Assembly (NCBI RefSeq): GCF_009650765.1
Contig: NZ_CP045740.1
Span: 248,001 to 312,000, forward strand
Direction of reading: 5' to 3'
Length of the DNA stretch: 64,000 bases
From: Streptomyces sp. SUK 48
GTDB taxonomy: Bacteria; Actinomycetota; Actinomycetes; Streptomycetales; Streptomycetaceae
The notes below the pieces were generated by a model. It was not told the DNA's origin. It worked only from the letters and a program-made list of their open reading frames with translations, and made no database searches. A program made the position numbers and the translations under genes. Of this stretch, positions 43,313-51,450 are shown one piece after another (positions within the stretch are counted from its first letter, which is position 1; the number at the start of each line of letters is the position of its first letter).

Positions 43313-43782
43313 ACCCGGCGGAGGACGGTCCGAAGCGCGTGGTGCGCGGCACCCTGGTGAAGGTGCTGGTGCACCGGCGTACGGACCGGGGTATGCGGGT
43401 GGAGGAGCACGCGGCGCGCTGTGTACGACGCGGTGAGGTGCACGAGTTGGTCACCACCGACCAGTGGGAGCCGTACCCCGGCGCCCGGATCGACCGGGTG
43501 GGGTTCCTGGGCTTCGTGGAGCTGGGCTGCGGCGGGGTGATCGACCGGGGCGACCTGGTGTGTGTCGGGGACACGGTGGTCGGCACGGTGCTCGGCTTCG
43601 ACGCCTGCCATCTGCCGAACCACTACAACATCCTGATCCATGCCGGGCGTTCGGTCAGCGGGCGTGACCTGGAGCTGCTGCCGGAGCAGGCCGTGACCTT
43701 CACCCAGGGCGGGCCCGTAAGGGCCGGTGCCCGCGTGCGGGAGCGGGCCGGGACGGCGGACGGCGCGCCACACGGAGCCTGA
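43309..43782 (+). CDS. Small conserved protein, function unknown
   Basis: 157 residues, GTG start, last gene of the right operon and coupled to the dehydrogenase upstream. It appears beta-rich: VVRGTLVKVLVHRRTDRG, RVGFLGFVELGCGG, and the striking LGFDACHLPNHYNILIH with Cys and two His that could bind a metal. I believe similar short proteins accompany sugar/cyclitol dehydrogenase genes in actinomycetes (possibly a DUF6917-type family), but I cannot confirm this. No enzymatic role assigned. Confidence 0.7.
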   Translation: MNPAEDGPKRVVRGTLVKVLVHRRTDRGMRVEEHAARCVRRGEVHELVTTDQWEPYPGARIDRVGFLGFVELGCGGVIDRGDLVCVGDTVVGTVLGFDACHLPNHYNILIHAGRSVSGRDLELLPEQAVTFTQGGPVRAGARVRERAGTADGAPHGA

Positions 43783-43790
43783 GGCGCACG

Positions 43791-43830
43791 CGTGGGCCCC
43801 TGTACCCGTGGCCGGGTGCGGGGGCCCACG
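43791..43830. terminator. Hairpin downstream of the right operon
   Basis: CGTGGGCCCC (43791-43800) pairs perfectly with GGGGCCCACG (43821-43830); the 20-nt loop contains a smaller ACCCG/CGGGT stem. It starts 9 bases after the last stop of the operon and is probably its first terminator. Confidence 0.65.
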
Positions 43831-43876
43831 TGCGACCGGACCCGTAGGGGTCTGGCCTGTCACCGGTGTCGTCGCG

Positions 43877-43920
43877 CACGGGGTGGCGCCGGCCGCTGAG
43901 CCCGGCGGCGCCACCCCGTG
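43877..43920. terminator. Bidirectional hairpin terminator
   Basis: CACGGGGTGGCGCC and GGCGCCACCCCGTG form a perfect 14-bp stem with a 16-nt GC-rich loop, between the convergent operon end (43782) and the EF-hand gene end (43943). Confidence 0.75.
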
Positions 43921-43942
43921 TCACCGGAGGAGGTCCGGCGGG

Positions 43943-44476
43943 TCAGCCGAGCAGCTCGACCTCGAGCCGGCCGAAGTGGAAGTCGCGTACGACCTCCAGG
44001 AGTTCGTCCTCGGACAGCCGCCCGTCGCCGTTGGTGTCGACCTTCTGGAACGCCAGTCCGGCATCGGACACCGGCACGCCGACGCCGGACAGCCACGCCT
44101 GGAACTCACGGGCGTCGATCTGGCCGTCGTGGTCCTCGTCGCACAGGCGGATGAGCGCCTTCACGATCGGCGACAGGGCGCGGTTGAAGCTGGCCTCGCC
44201 CTCCTTGAACAGCATGTCCCCGGTGGCGTCGAGGAACTGCTGGCGGCTGATGACGCCGCCGGCCTCGACACCGGCCTTCTCGGCGAGGTACTCGTACAGA
44301 CCCGTGAACGCGCTGTGCAGTTCCTGGACCTCCGGCGAGTCCGCGTCCTTGCCCAGGTTCTGGGCGATGCGTCCGGCCTCGCTCTGGAAGTCGGCGGCGT
44401 CGAGGACCCCGTTGCCGTCGGTGTCCCACTTGTCGAAACGCTTCACCAGACGCGCGTTGGCGGCAGCGGTGCTCAT
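43943..44476 (-). CDS. EF-hand calcium-binding protein (calerythrin-like)
   Basis: 177 residues from the ATG with AAGGAG upstream. Canonical EF-hand loops are DTDGNGVLDAAD (near residue 20), DEDHDGQIDARE (near 115) and DTNGDGRLSEDE (near 150); the second position (around 65-85, VEAGGVISRQQF) is degenerate. This layout is that of calerythrin-like actinobacterial proteins, cytosolic Ca2+ buffers or sensors. No signal peptide. Upstream lies the end of a nucleotide-sugar dehydrogenase gene. Confidence 0.93.
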   Translation of the reverse strand: MSTAAANARLVKRFDKWDTDGNGVLDAADFQSEAGRIAQNLGKDADSPEVQELHSAFTGLYEYLAEKAGVEAGGVISRQQFLDATGDMLFKEGEASFNRALSPIVKALIRLCDEDHDGQIDAREFQAWLSGVGVPVSDAGLAFQKVDTNGDGRLSEDELLEVVRDFHFGRLEVELLG

Positions 44477-44637
44477 GGGTTTCTCCTTGCTTTTGATGGT
44501 GTTACGGCGGTACTGAACTGCGGCAGCCCGGGCAGGGCCGCGTCCACGCACGGCGGTGCCGGTGCGCGGGTTCTGGGGGCCGGTCGGGGACCGGCCGGAG
44601 GGGAGCCGGACGGAGCCGGCGAGGATGAGAGGTCAGG

Positions 44638-45896
44638 TCAGAGAAGGGTGACTCTGCGGCCCACGGCCTTGCCGCGGGTGTCCAGCAGGGCGCAGCGGGC
44701 CTGGCCCAGCGTCTCTCTCGCGTAACAGGCGTGGTCCTGGAGCAGGATGGCCACGTCCACCCGGTCCAGGGCGTCCCGCAGGTTCTCGGCGCGGGGCAGC
44801 GGTGTGCCGCCGACGGTGAACTCGGGGACGTAGGGGTCGTGGTACGACACCTCGACGCCGGCGGCGAGCAGTCCCGTGGCCACCTGGCGTGCCGGTGTCT
44901 CGCGGATGTCCGCCACATCGGGCTTGTAGGTGACGCCGAGCAGCAGGGCTCTCGCCCCTCGGGGCGTCCCGCGGTCTCGGTGAGAATGGTCAGCGCGCGG
45001 TCCACGACGTGGTCCGGCATGCGGCTCAGTACGTCCTGGGCGGCGGCGAGAGTGCGGAAGGCGAAGCCCTGGGACTCCGCGCGGGCGGCGAGATAGCGGG
45101 GGTCGACGGGGATGCAGTGGCCGCCGACACCGGGTCCGGGGCTGAACGGCGCGAAGCCGAACGGCTTGGACGCCGCGCAGTGCAGGACGTCCCAGATGTC
45201 GATGCCCGTCTCATGGCAGAACAGGGCCACCTCGTCGACCAGGGCGATGTTGACGTAGCGGTAGGTGTTCTCCAGGAGCTTGGCCATCTCCGCCTCGCGG
45301 GTGCCCCGGGCGACGACGAGCTGGTCCACGAACCGGGAGTAGAACGCCACGGCGTGTTTGGCGCACAGCGCGGTGCGGCCGCTCACGATCTTCGGGGTGT
45401 TGCGGACGTCCCAGGTCGGGTTGCCGGGATCGATGCGCTGCGGGGAGTACGCGAGGTGGAAGTCCTCGCCGGCCCGCAGTCCGCTGCCGCGCTCCAGCAG
45501 CGGTCGTACGACGTCCTCGGTGGTGCCCGGGTAGCTGGTGGACTCCAGGACGACGAGGGTGCCGGGGTGCAGCCGGGCGGCGACGGCCGCGGTCGCGTCC
45601 TCGACGGCGGAGAGGTCGGGCAGGCCCTTGTCCGTGAGTCCGGTGGGGACGCAGATCACCACGGTCTGCGCGCCTTCCAGGACCGCGGGGTCGTCCGTGG
45701 CGTGGAAGCCCGCGCGGAGCATGGCCGCGACATCGGCGTCGTCGACTCCGCCGACGTGCGAGCGGCCCTCGGCGAGGCCGTCCACCACGGGGCGGGACAC
45801 GTCGTATCCCGCGGTCGCCAGGCCGGCCGAGACCGCGGCTCGGGAGAGCGGCAGCCCGACGTGCCCCAGCCCCATGACGACGAGTTCGGCGGCCAT
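44638..45896 (-). pseudogene. UDP-glucose/GDP-mannose dehydrogenase family gene with single-base frameshift
   Basis: The N-terminal 300+ residues are intact: NAD fold VVMGLGHVGLPLSRAAVSAG, the Ser/Thr block VVLESTSYPGTTEDVV, the catalytic-domain YSPQRIDPGN, AEMAKLLENTYRYVNIAL and the active-site GPGVGGHCIPVDPRYL with the catalytic Cys. After ILTETAG the reading frame is lost; the continuation LLLGVTYKPDVADIRETPARQ runs in another frame to the stop at 44638. One G missing from the G run at 44968-44970 (plus strand C run) restores the gene. It may be a sequencing error or a recent mutation. Such enzymes make UDP-uronic acids for wall polymers or antibiotics. Confidence 0.85.
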
Positions 45897-45952
45897 GTGT
45901 GCAGGTTCTCCAAGGTGTGGAAGCGGGTGTGGCGCAGAGGGACGGCCGCGGC

Positions 45953-46165
45953 TCAGACGCGGAGGCCGCCGCCGGCGGGTGCCGGGTGTCCGCGGTGGAG
46001 TTCCCGGCGCCCGTAGGAGACGTGGTGTGCGGGCCGGAGCGTCGGTTCCGTCCTGCGCACCACGACGTCGCCCTCGTCCGCCGCGGGGGCGGTGCCGGTG
46101 GAGGCGCTTGCCGCGGGCGGTGCTGCACCGGCCGCGGCGAGCGGGGCGATACGGGTACGGGGCAT
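45953..46165 (-). CDS. Small hypothetical protein upstream of the dehydrogenase
   Basis: 70 residues starting MPRTRIAPLAAAG, with GGAG six bases before the ATG. It is Ala/Pro-rich at first and ends with Arg/His-rich sequence (VVVRRTEPTLRPAHHVSYG). The preceding ~45 bases are unusually AT-rich for this genome (AGAAAATAATCC) and in the same frame read NNPLNDADELEQY, so the ORF could start further upstream at TTG 46243. It has the size of a small leader or precursor peptide, but no processing gene is adjacent. Weakly supported. Confidence 0.4.
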   Translation of the reverse strand: MPRTRIAPLAAAGAAPPAASASTGTAPAADEGDVVVRRTEPTLRPAHHVSYGRRELHRGHPAPAGGGLRV

Positions 46166-46357
46166 GTATTGCTCCAGTTCGTCTGCGTCGTTGAGTGGAT
46201 TATTTTCTGCCGGAACACCGGATAAGCGCGGGAGCTCCCCCAAGCACCTGAACCGGCGATACGGTCAAGCGGAGTTGACGCGGGATCCGGCCAGACACCC
46301 TCTGGCGTGCGCCAACTTCCCTTATTCCGCCGGGGAGTCGGTCCCCCGAAAACGACG

Positions 46358-46388
46358 ATGACCGCCGTCCCTGCCGGGCGGCGGTCAT
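46358..46388 (-). terminator. Hairpin terminator of the repeat lipoprotein gene
   Basis: ATGACCGCCG (46358-46367) pairs with CGGCGGTCAT (46379-46388) around an 11-nt loop, 38 bases beyond the lipoprotein stop. Confidence 0.65.
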
Positions 46389-46425
46389 GTGCGTGGCGGT
46401 CCCGCTCGGGTCGGGACCGGGGGCC

Positions 46426-46944
46426 TCAGTGCTGGACCGGCGGGCAGTAGCCGGTGTCCTCGCCGATGGAGTTGATCTCGGCGTTGGAGCGGGGGTCGCC
46501 CGCGTAGTCGATCTGGTTGGTGCAGCTGACACCGGGCTTCTTCGGGGTGCCGGCGGGCTTGGTGCCCTTCTCCGGGGCGGGGCAGTGGCCGGTCTGCTCG
46601 CCGATGCTGTTGATCTCCGCGTTCGACCGCGGGTCGCCCGCGTAGTCGATCTGGTTGGTGCAGCTCACCCCGGACTTCTTGGGGGTACCGGCGGGCTTGG
46701 TGCCCTTCTCCGGGGCGGACTTCTTCGGGGTGCCGGCCGGCGTGGTGCGGGTCGCGCCCTGGCCGGATGCCGAGCCCTGGCCGGACGCGGAGGCGGCGGA
46801 GCCGGGCCGCGTGGAGCTGGTGGCGGTGGACGACGCGGCCGAGGAGGGCGAGGCGCCGTCGGAGCCGCTGCCGCCGCAGGCCGTGAGCGACAGGCCGAGC
46901 GCGACACCGGCGACGGCGAACATCGAGATCTTCTGGACGCGCAT
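46426..46944 (-). CDS. Secreted lipoprotein with a 46-residue tandem duplication
   Basis: 172 residues. Signal MRVQKISMFAVAGVALGLSL with lipobox LTAC (Cys23). A Ser/Thr/Gly linker leads to two tandem units of exactly 46 residues (78-123 and 124-169), each beginning PEKGTKPAGTPKK and containing GVSCTNQIDYAGDPRSNAE and INSIGE, closing with a Cys. Only a few positions differ (S/P, Q/D, H/Y). Each unit has two Cys, so each may form a disulfide-closed mini-domain outside the cell. A further PAGTPKK precedes the first unit. Function unknown; the basic PAGTPKK linker may interact with wall polymers (inference). Confidence 0.82.
   Translation of the reverse strand: MRVQKISMFAVAGVALGLSLTACGGSGSDGASPSSAASSTATSSTRPGSAASASGQGSASGQGATRTTPAGTPKKSAPEKGTKPAGTPKKSGVSCTNQIDYAGDPRSNAEINSIGEQTGHCPAPEKGTKPAGTPKKPGVSCTNQIDYAGDPRSNAEINSIGEDTGYCPPVQH
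46438..46713 (-). repeat. Tandem 138-bp duplication inside the lipoprotein gene
   Basis: Two in-frame 138-bp units; for example GCCGATG occurs at 46462 and 46600 on the plus strand, exactly 138 bases apart. The units are strongly conserved at the nucleotide level with scattered, often silent, differences, indicating a duplication that is not brand-new but selected to remain in frame. Confidence 0.85.
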
Positions 46945-47200
46945 CAGTTCCCCCTGAGGACGGGCCCCGCTCCCGGTGAGCGGGCCTTGCGCCTATCGAG
47001 ACAGAGGCGCCGTCTCCCCGGTTGCCCGGCACCCGACCCTGAGACATTTCTGTGACACTCGTGGCCATTACACATATCAACGGGCCGCACCCGGGACGGA
47101 GAAGAGAGACCGTCAGCCTCTCGTCAGCGGTCCGTCAGTGCCGCCTGGCAGTCTCTTCCCTGTGAACGGCGAGGGGGCACCGCCCCGGAGCCGGGAACGA

Positions 47201-47299
<99 letters not shown>

Positions 47300-47378
47300 C
47301 GAACCGGCGGCCCCGCGCTCCCGGTCCTCCCCCTGGAGCGCGTCGCGCCGGTCCTCGCCGCCGCCGCAAGGAGTCCCC

Positions 47379-49418
47379 ATGTCACGACGCCTCCCCGGGA
47401 CGGCCCTCATGGCCTTCCTGCTGTGCGCGGGTACCCTCGGCTCCGCTCCCCCGGCCCCGGCCGCTCCCGCGCACTCCCCCGCCCACCCGGCCGCATCCGG
47501 CACGGGAACCTCGTACTACGTCGATCCGGACGGCAGCGACACCGCGGACGGCCTCACCCCGGCGACGGCGTGGCGCAGCCTGTCCAGGGTCGACGCGCAG
47601 AGCTTGCTCCCCGGGGACACCGTGCGGTTCAAGGCGGGCGGCCGCTGGGCCGGGCAGCTCAGTCCGAAGGGCTCGGGCACCGCGGCCGACCCCGTCGTCC
47701 TGACCTCCTACGGCAGCGGCGCGAAACCCCTGATCGACGGCGGCGGGGCGGTGGACGCCGCGATCAAAATCAGCGACGAGCACGACATCGTCGTGGACGG
47801 CTTCGAGGTCACCAACTCCGGCGCCGGTACGACCCCCCGGACCGGCATCGGGGTGGTCGCCACCGACCGGGGCGCCGTCACGGGGGTCGTCGTACGCGAC
47901 AACCGGGTGCACGCGGTCCAGGGCGCGGCGTCGGGCGGCCAGGCGTCCAACCCCTCCGCCGGCGGGATCATCGTCAGCGCCCGGGGGAAGCGGACACCCA
48001 CGTACTACGAGAACCTGACGATCGCGGACAACGAGGTCTACGACACCCGGGCCTACGGCATCGTCACCTGGTCGCAGTGGATGCGGCGGGAGGGCTGGGA
48101 CTCCCTCTGGCCCGACCTCATGGGAGTCCCCGCCGGTGACTTCCGGCCGTGGACGCCGAGCACCGGGGTGGTCGTACGGGGCAACTCCGTGCACGACGTC
48201 TCGGCGGGCGGCATCACGGTCATGCAGGCGCGCGGCGCCCTGATCGAGCACAACCGGGTGGCGCGGGCCGCGCAGAACCACGGCAATGTCGGCATCTGGT
48301 GGGCCGGGGCGGACGACACGGTGGTGCGGTTCAACGAGGTGTCGGGCACGAAGTACTGGGGGCTCTCCAGCGACGGCACCGCCTTCGACGCCGACGCCTC
48401 CGTGCACCGCAGCCTGGTGCAGTACAACTTCAGCCACGACAACGAGGGCGGCTTCTTCATCGCGGTGTCGACCGGGAGCGCCCCGGCCGAGGCGACGGTG
48501 CGCTACAACGTCAGCCAGGGCGACGCCAATCAGGTGTTCGCGCTGTCGACCAATGCCAGGAACATCGACGTCTACAACAACACCGTCTGGGTGCCGTTGA
48601 CGCCGTTCATCGCGGACCACCCGGACCGGGCGTCGTTCAGCCTCGTCAAGGTGTGGAGCGGCACGGTCCGGGACGTCAGGTTCCGCAACAACGTCATCTA
48701 CGACGGCGCCCGGCTGCCGTACGACGACGCGGGTGTCGTCGCCTACGACCGCAACCTCTACCAGGACGGCCCGGTCCCCCCGGCGGACAAGGCGGCGCTC
48801 ACCGGCGACGCCCGGCTGACCGCACCGGGCGCGGCCGCTTCGCTGGACGACCTCGGCGGATACCTGCCGACGGCCGGCTCGCCCGTTCTCGCACGGGGTC
48901 TGGACATCGCCCACGACGGCGGCCGTGACGCGGTGGGTACGGCGCTGCCCGCCGGGATGCCCGACCTCGGCGGCCTCCAGCGCACCGCGGGCACGGGTCT
49001 CGACGAGGCCGCCCCGACGGCCGCCACGAGCTTCGGCGACGGTCAGTCGACGTCCCCCGTCGCCCTCACCGACGGTTCGGATCAAGCCACTTGGGCCAGC
49101 CCCGACACCGGCGTCACCTATCCGGGAACCCTCACCCTGACCTTCCCGAGCCCGCGCGAGGTGTCGGAGGTCGTCCTGGCCACGCACTACGGCCAGGGGC
49201 AGGGCGTCACCAGGCTCGACGTCCAGACCTGGGACGGCACCGCGTGGACGACCCGGTCGGCCGACGCCACGATCGGCTGGGCGGCCAACAGCGGGCAGGT
49301 CGAACTCGCCGCCCTGCGCCTGCCGGCCGCGGTCGCCACCACCGGCGTCCGCCTGGTGGTGAAGGCCGCGAACCATACCTGGGGCAATCTCTCCGTCAAC
49401 GAGCTCTCGACCCGCTGA
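47379..49418 (+). CDS. Secreted right-handed beta-helix protein with C-terminal discoidin-like domain
   Basis: 679 residues; CAAGGAG precedes the ATG. The signal peptide is MSRRLPGTALMAFLLCAGTLG with an AxA-type end near 32. The mature start TSYYVDPDGSDTADGLTPAT is typical of polysaccharide-lyase / pectate-lyase-like beta-helices; repeated strand turns follow (VVRDNRVHAV, ITIADNEVYDT-like, VVRGNSVHDVS, LIEHNRVARAAQNHG, VRFNEVSGT). The last ~140 residues (SPVALTDGSDQATWASPDTG ... LSVNELSTR) look like an F5/8-type C carbohydrate-binding domain. Likely polysaccharide degradation or modification; the substrate is unknown. It begins 79 bases after the tRNA-like gene. Confidence 0.82.
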   Translation: MSRRLPGTALMAFLLCAGTLGSAPPAPAAPAHSPAHPAASGTGTSYYVDPDGSDTADGLTPATAWRSLSRVDAQSLLPGDTVRFKAGGRWAGQLSPKGSGTAADPVVLTSYGSGAKPLIDGGGAVDAAIKISDEHDIVVDGFEVTNSGAGTTPRTGIGVVATDRGAVTGVVVRDNRVHAVQGAASGGQASNPSAGGIIVSARGKRTPTYYENLTIADNEVYDTRAYGIVTWSQWMRREGWDSLWPDLMGVPAGDFRPWTPSTGVVVRGNSVHDVSAGGITVMQARGALIEHNRVARAAQNHGNVGIWWAGADDTVVRFNEVSGTKYWGLSSDGTAFDADASVHRSLVQYNFSHDNEGGFFIAVSTGSAPAEATVRYNVSQGDANQVFALSTNARNIDVYNNTVWVPLTPFIADHPDRASFSLVKVWSGTVRDVRFRNNVIYDGARLPYDDAGVVAYDRNLYQDGPVPPADKAALTGDARLTAPGAAASLDDLGGYLPTAGSPVLARGLDIAHDGGRDAVGTALPAGMPDLGGLQRTAGTGLDEAAPTAATSFGDGQSTSPVALTDGSDQATWASPDTGVTYPGTLTLTFPSPREVSEVVLATHYGQGQGVTRLDVQTWDGTAWTTRSADATIGWAANSGQVELAALRLPAAVATTGVRLVVKAANHTWGNLSVNELSTR

Positions 49419-49464
49419 CCACCCCGGCACCCCGAAACGGCATCCCGGTCGGGCGCGACGGCCT

Positions 49465-50124
49465 TTACTCGTACCGGTACTTCAGCGCATCCGCCTCGGC
49501 CCGCTCGATGTCGGCGATCGTCAGTTCCGGCATCCGCATCTGGGCCAGAGTCACCTCGGCCGAGGTCGGCTGGGCGTCCGCCGCCAGCCACTGCTCCGGC
49601 TTCCAGGCGCCGCTGCGCAGCAACGACTTGGGGCAGTGCGGGTAGACCTCCTCGATCCCCACCACCAGCGCGCTGGCCGGCGGCTTGCCCACCGCGGTCA
49701 GCTGGGACAGCAGGTCGGGGCGGGTGGAGACGCAGGCCCGGCCGTTGACGCGGAGCGTCGTGGTGCGGCCCGGGACGACGAACAGCAGCCCGGCCCGGCC
49801 GGTGGCGATGACGTTGCGCAGGGTGTCCAGGCGCTTGTTGCCGGTCGCGTCCGGTATCGCCACCGTCCGCGCGTCCAGGACGGAGACGAACCCGGCGGGA
49901 CCGCCGCGCGGGGAGACGTCGCAGTTGCCCTCGGCGTCCGCGCTGGCGACCAGCACCAGCGACGAGCAGCCGATCAAACGGCTTGTCTGGTCCGTGAGTT
50001 CGGTCATCTGCTTGCGCACGGCGGCGGCGCCGGGGAGCGCGTAGACCCGGCGCAGCGCCTCCTGGTCGGTCACGGCGTCGAGTCGGAGCGAGTCGAATGC
50101 GGTGCTGGCAAGAACGGTCGTCAT
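49465..50124 (-). CDS. Pyridoxamine 5'-phosphate oxidase-like flavin/F420 split-barrel protein
   Basis: 219 residues starting MTTVLAST; an in-frame upstream TTG/CTG-type start would overrun the promoter. Split-barrel marks: LVLVASADAEGNCDVSPRGG, VAIPDATGNKRLDTLRNV and RAGLLFVVPGRTTTLRVNGRA, the latter being the phosphate- and flavin-binding strands of MSMEG_1061-like oxidoreductases. It would bind FMN or F420 and reduce a small substrate. It is divergent from the LuxE gene. Confidence 0.85.
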   Translation of the reverse strand: MTTVLASTAFDSLRLDAVTDQEALRRVYALPGAAAVRKQMTELTDQTSRLIGCSSLVLVASADAEGNCDVSPRGGPAGFVSVLDARTVAIPDATGNKRLDTLRNVIATGRAGLLFVVPGRTTTLRVNGRACVSTRPDLLSQLTAVGKPPASALVVGIEEVYPHCPKSLLRSGAWKPEQWLAADAQPTSAEVTLAQMRMPELTIADIERAEADALKYRYE

Positions 50125-50241
50125 GATCCCGACCCTAGTAGCCGGTCGTCGCGGCTGGCTCAAACCCATCGGAGATATCGGTGGTTCAAGGGCCGTCGGG
50201 TTCAACTTGGTCTGCACACGTAGTGATCAACAAGGAGTGCT

Positions 50242-51450
50242 ATGACCACCGCGTCGACCTCTGACGCCGAGCTCGTACGTCAACTCGACTCTCTCGCACA
50301 GTACTTCCGGCCCCTGGAGGTCCCGGAACCCGGAGAGCTGCCACGGGTACAGGAGTTGTGCGACCTCTCCGACCCCTTTCGCGCCGATGCGGCCGCCGAC
50401 GAGCTGTTCGTCGCGGCCATGCGCGAGATCAACGCCTGGCACACCCTGCGCAACCCCCTGTACGGGGCACTGTGGAAGGAGGCGGGGGCGCCGGATATGG
50501 ACAGCGTGGGGCAGGTCGCCGAACTGCCCTACATACATGTGAACTTGTTCAAGAGACACGCTTTGAGCTCGATCGCGGACGATGCCGTGGCGCTGCGGCT
50601 GACGTCGTCGGGGACGGGGGGTGAGAAGACGGAGATCGGGTTCGACGCGTGGTCCATCGGGACCGCGCAGCGGATGGACGCCTGGACGATGAAGGCGCTC
50701 GGGCTGATCGACGTGGAGCGGCCCGCCAACTATCTCGTCCTCGGGTACGAGCCGGACCCCCGGCTCACCATGGGCGCCGCGCACGGCCTGAACGAGCTGT
50801 GCGACTTCGCGCCCGTCGCCTCCGTCCGGCACGCGCTGCGCAACACCGGTGACGGGCACGAGTTCGACCCCATGGGCTGCGTCGACACCCTGCTGGAGTT
50901 CGCGAAGCGCGCGGAGCCGGTGCGGATCGTCGGGTTCCCCGCGCTGCTGCACACCGTGCTGGAGCGGATGGGGACGATGGGGGTTCCGCCCCTGCGGCTT
51001 CCCGAGGGTTCCCTGGTGCTGACCGGTGGCGGCTGGAAGAGCCATGCCGACCGGGCCATCGGGCGCACGGAGTTCCGGGCGGGCATCGAACGGCAGCTCG
51101 GTATCCCGGATGAGCGGATCCGGGACTGCTACGGCTCGGTCGAGCACTGCGTCCCGTACATCGAGTGCGCGGCGCATCACTTCCATGTGCCGGTGTGGGC
51201 GCGCTGCGTCGTGCGGGACGTACGCACCCTGGAGCCGGTGGGGTACGGCGATGTGGGCTATCTCCAGTTCGTGTCGCCGTTCATCACGGCGCTGCCCGCG
51301 CACAGCGTGCTGATGGCCGATCTCGGCACCCTGCGTCCGCCGGGCGACTGCGGGATCGCCACGCCGTGGTTCGAGGTCCTCGGGCGCGCGGGTGTGCGCC
51401 GCAACCGTACGTGCGCCGTCGCCGCGGCGGAGCTCATGGAGGTTCGATGA
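50242..51450 (+). CDS. LuxE-like acyl-protein synthetase
   Basis: 402 residues, ATG with AAGGAG upstream. LuxE-type adenylating features: LTSSGTGGEKTEIGFDAWSIG (P-loop-like A3 region), GFPALLHTVLERMG, LTGGGWKSHADR and YGSVEHCVPYIEC. In bioluminescent bacteria LuxE activates a fatty acid and passes the acyl group to the LuxC reductase. Here the LuxC-like gene follows with a 4-nt overlap (ATGA), which supports the same two-step acid-to-aldehyde chemistry, but no luciferase gene is present. Confidence 0.88.
   Translation: MTTASTSDAELVRQLDSLAQYFRPLEVPEPGELPRVQELCDLSDPFRADAAADELFVAAMREINAWHTLRNPLYGALWKEAGAPDMDSVGQVAELPYIHVNLFKRHALSSIADDAVALRLTSSGTGGEKTEIGFDAWSIGTAQRMDAWTMKALGLIDVERPANYLVLGYEPDPRLTMGAAHGLNELCDFAPVASVRHALRNTGDGHEFDPMGCVDTLLEFAKRAEPVRIVGFPALLHTVLERMGTMGVPPLRLPEGSLVLTGGGWKSHADRAIGRTEFRAGIERQLGIPDERIRDCYGSVEHCVPYIECAAHHFHVPVWARCVVRDVRTLEPVGYGDVGYLQFVSPFITALPAHSVLMADLGTLRPPGDCGIATPWFEVLGRAGVRRNRTCAVAAAELMEVR

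Noticed and set aside
44502..45896. Single 464-residue dehydrogenase as a continuous gene
   Set aside because: The last ~150 residues are Arg/Pro/Ser-rich and unlike the family, while the expected continuation is found in another frame ending at 44638.
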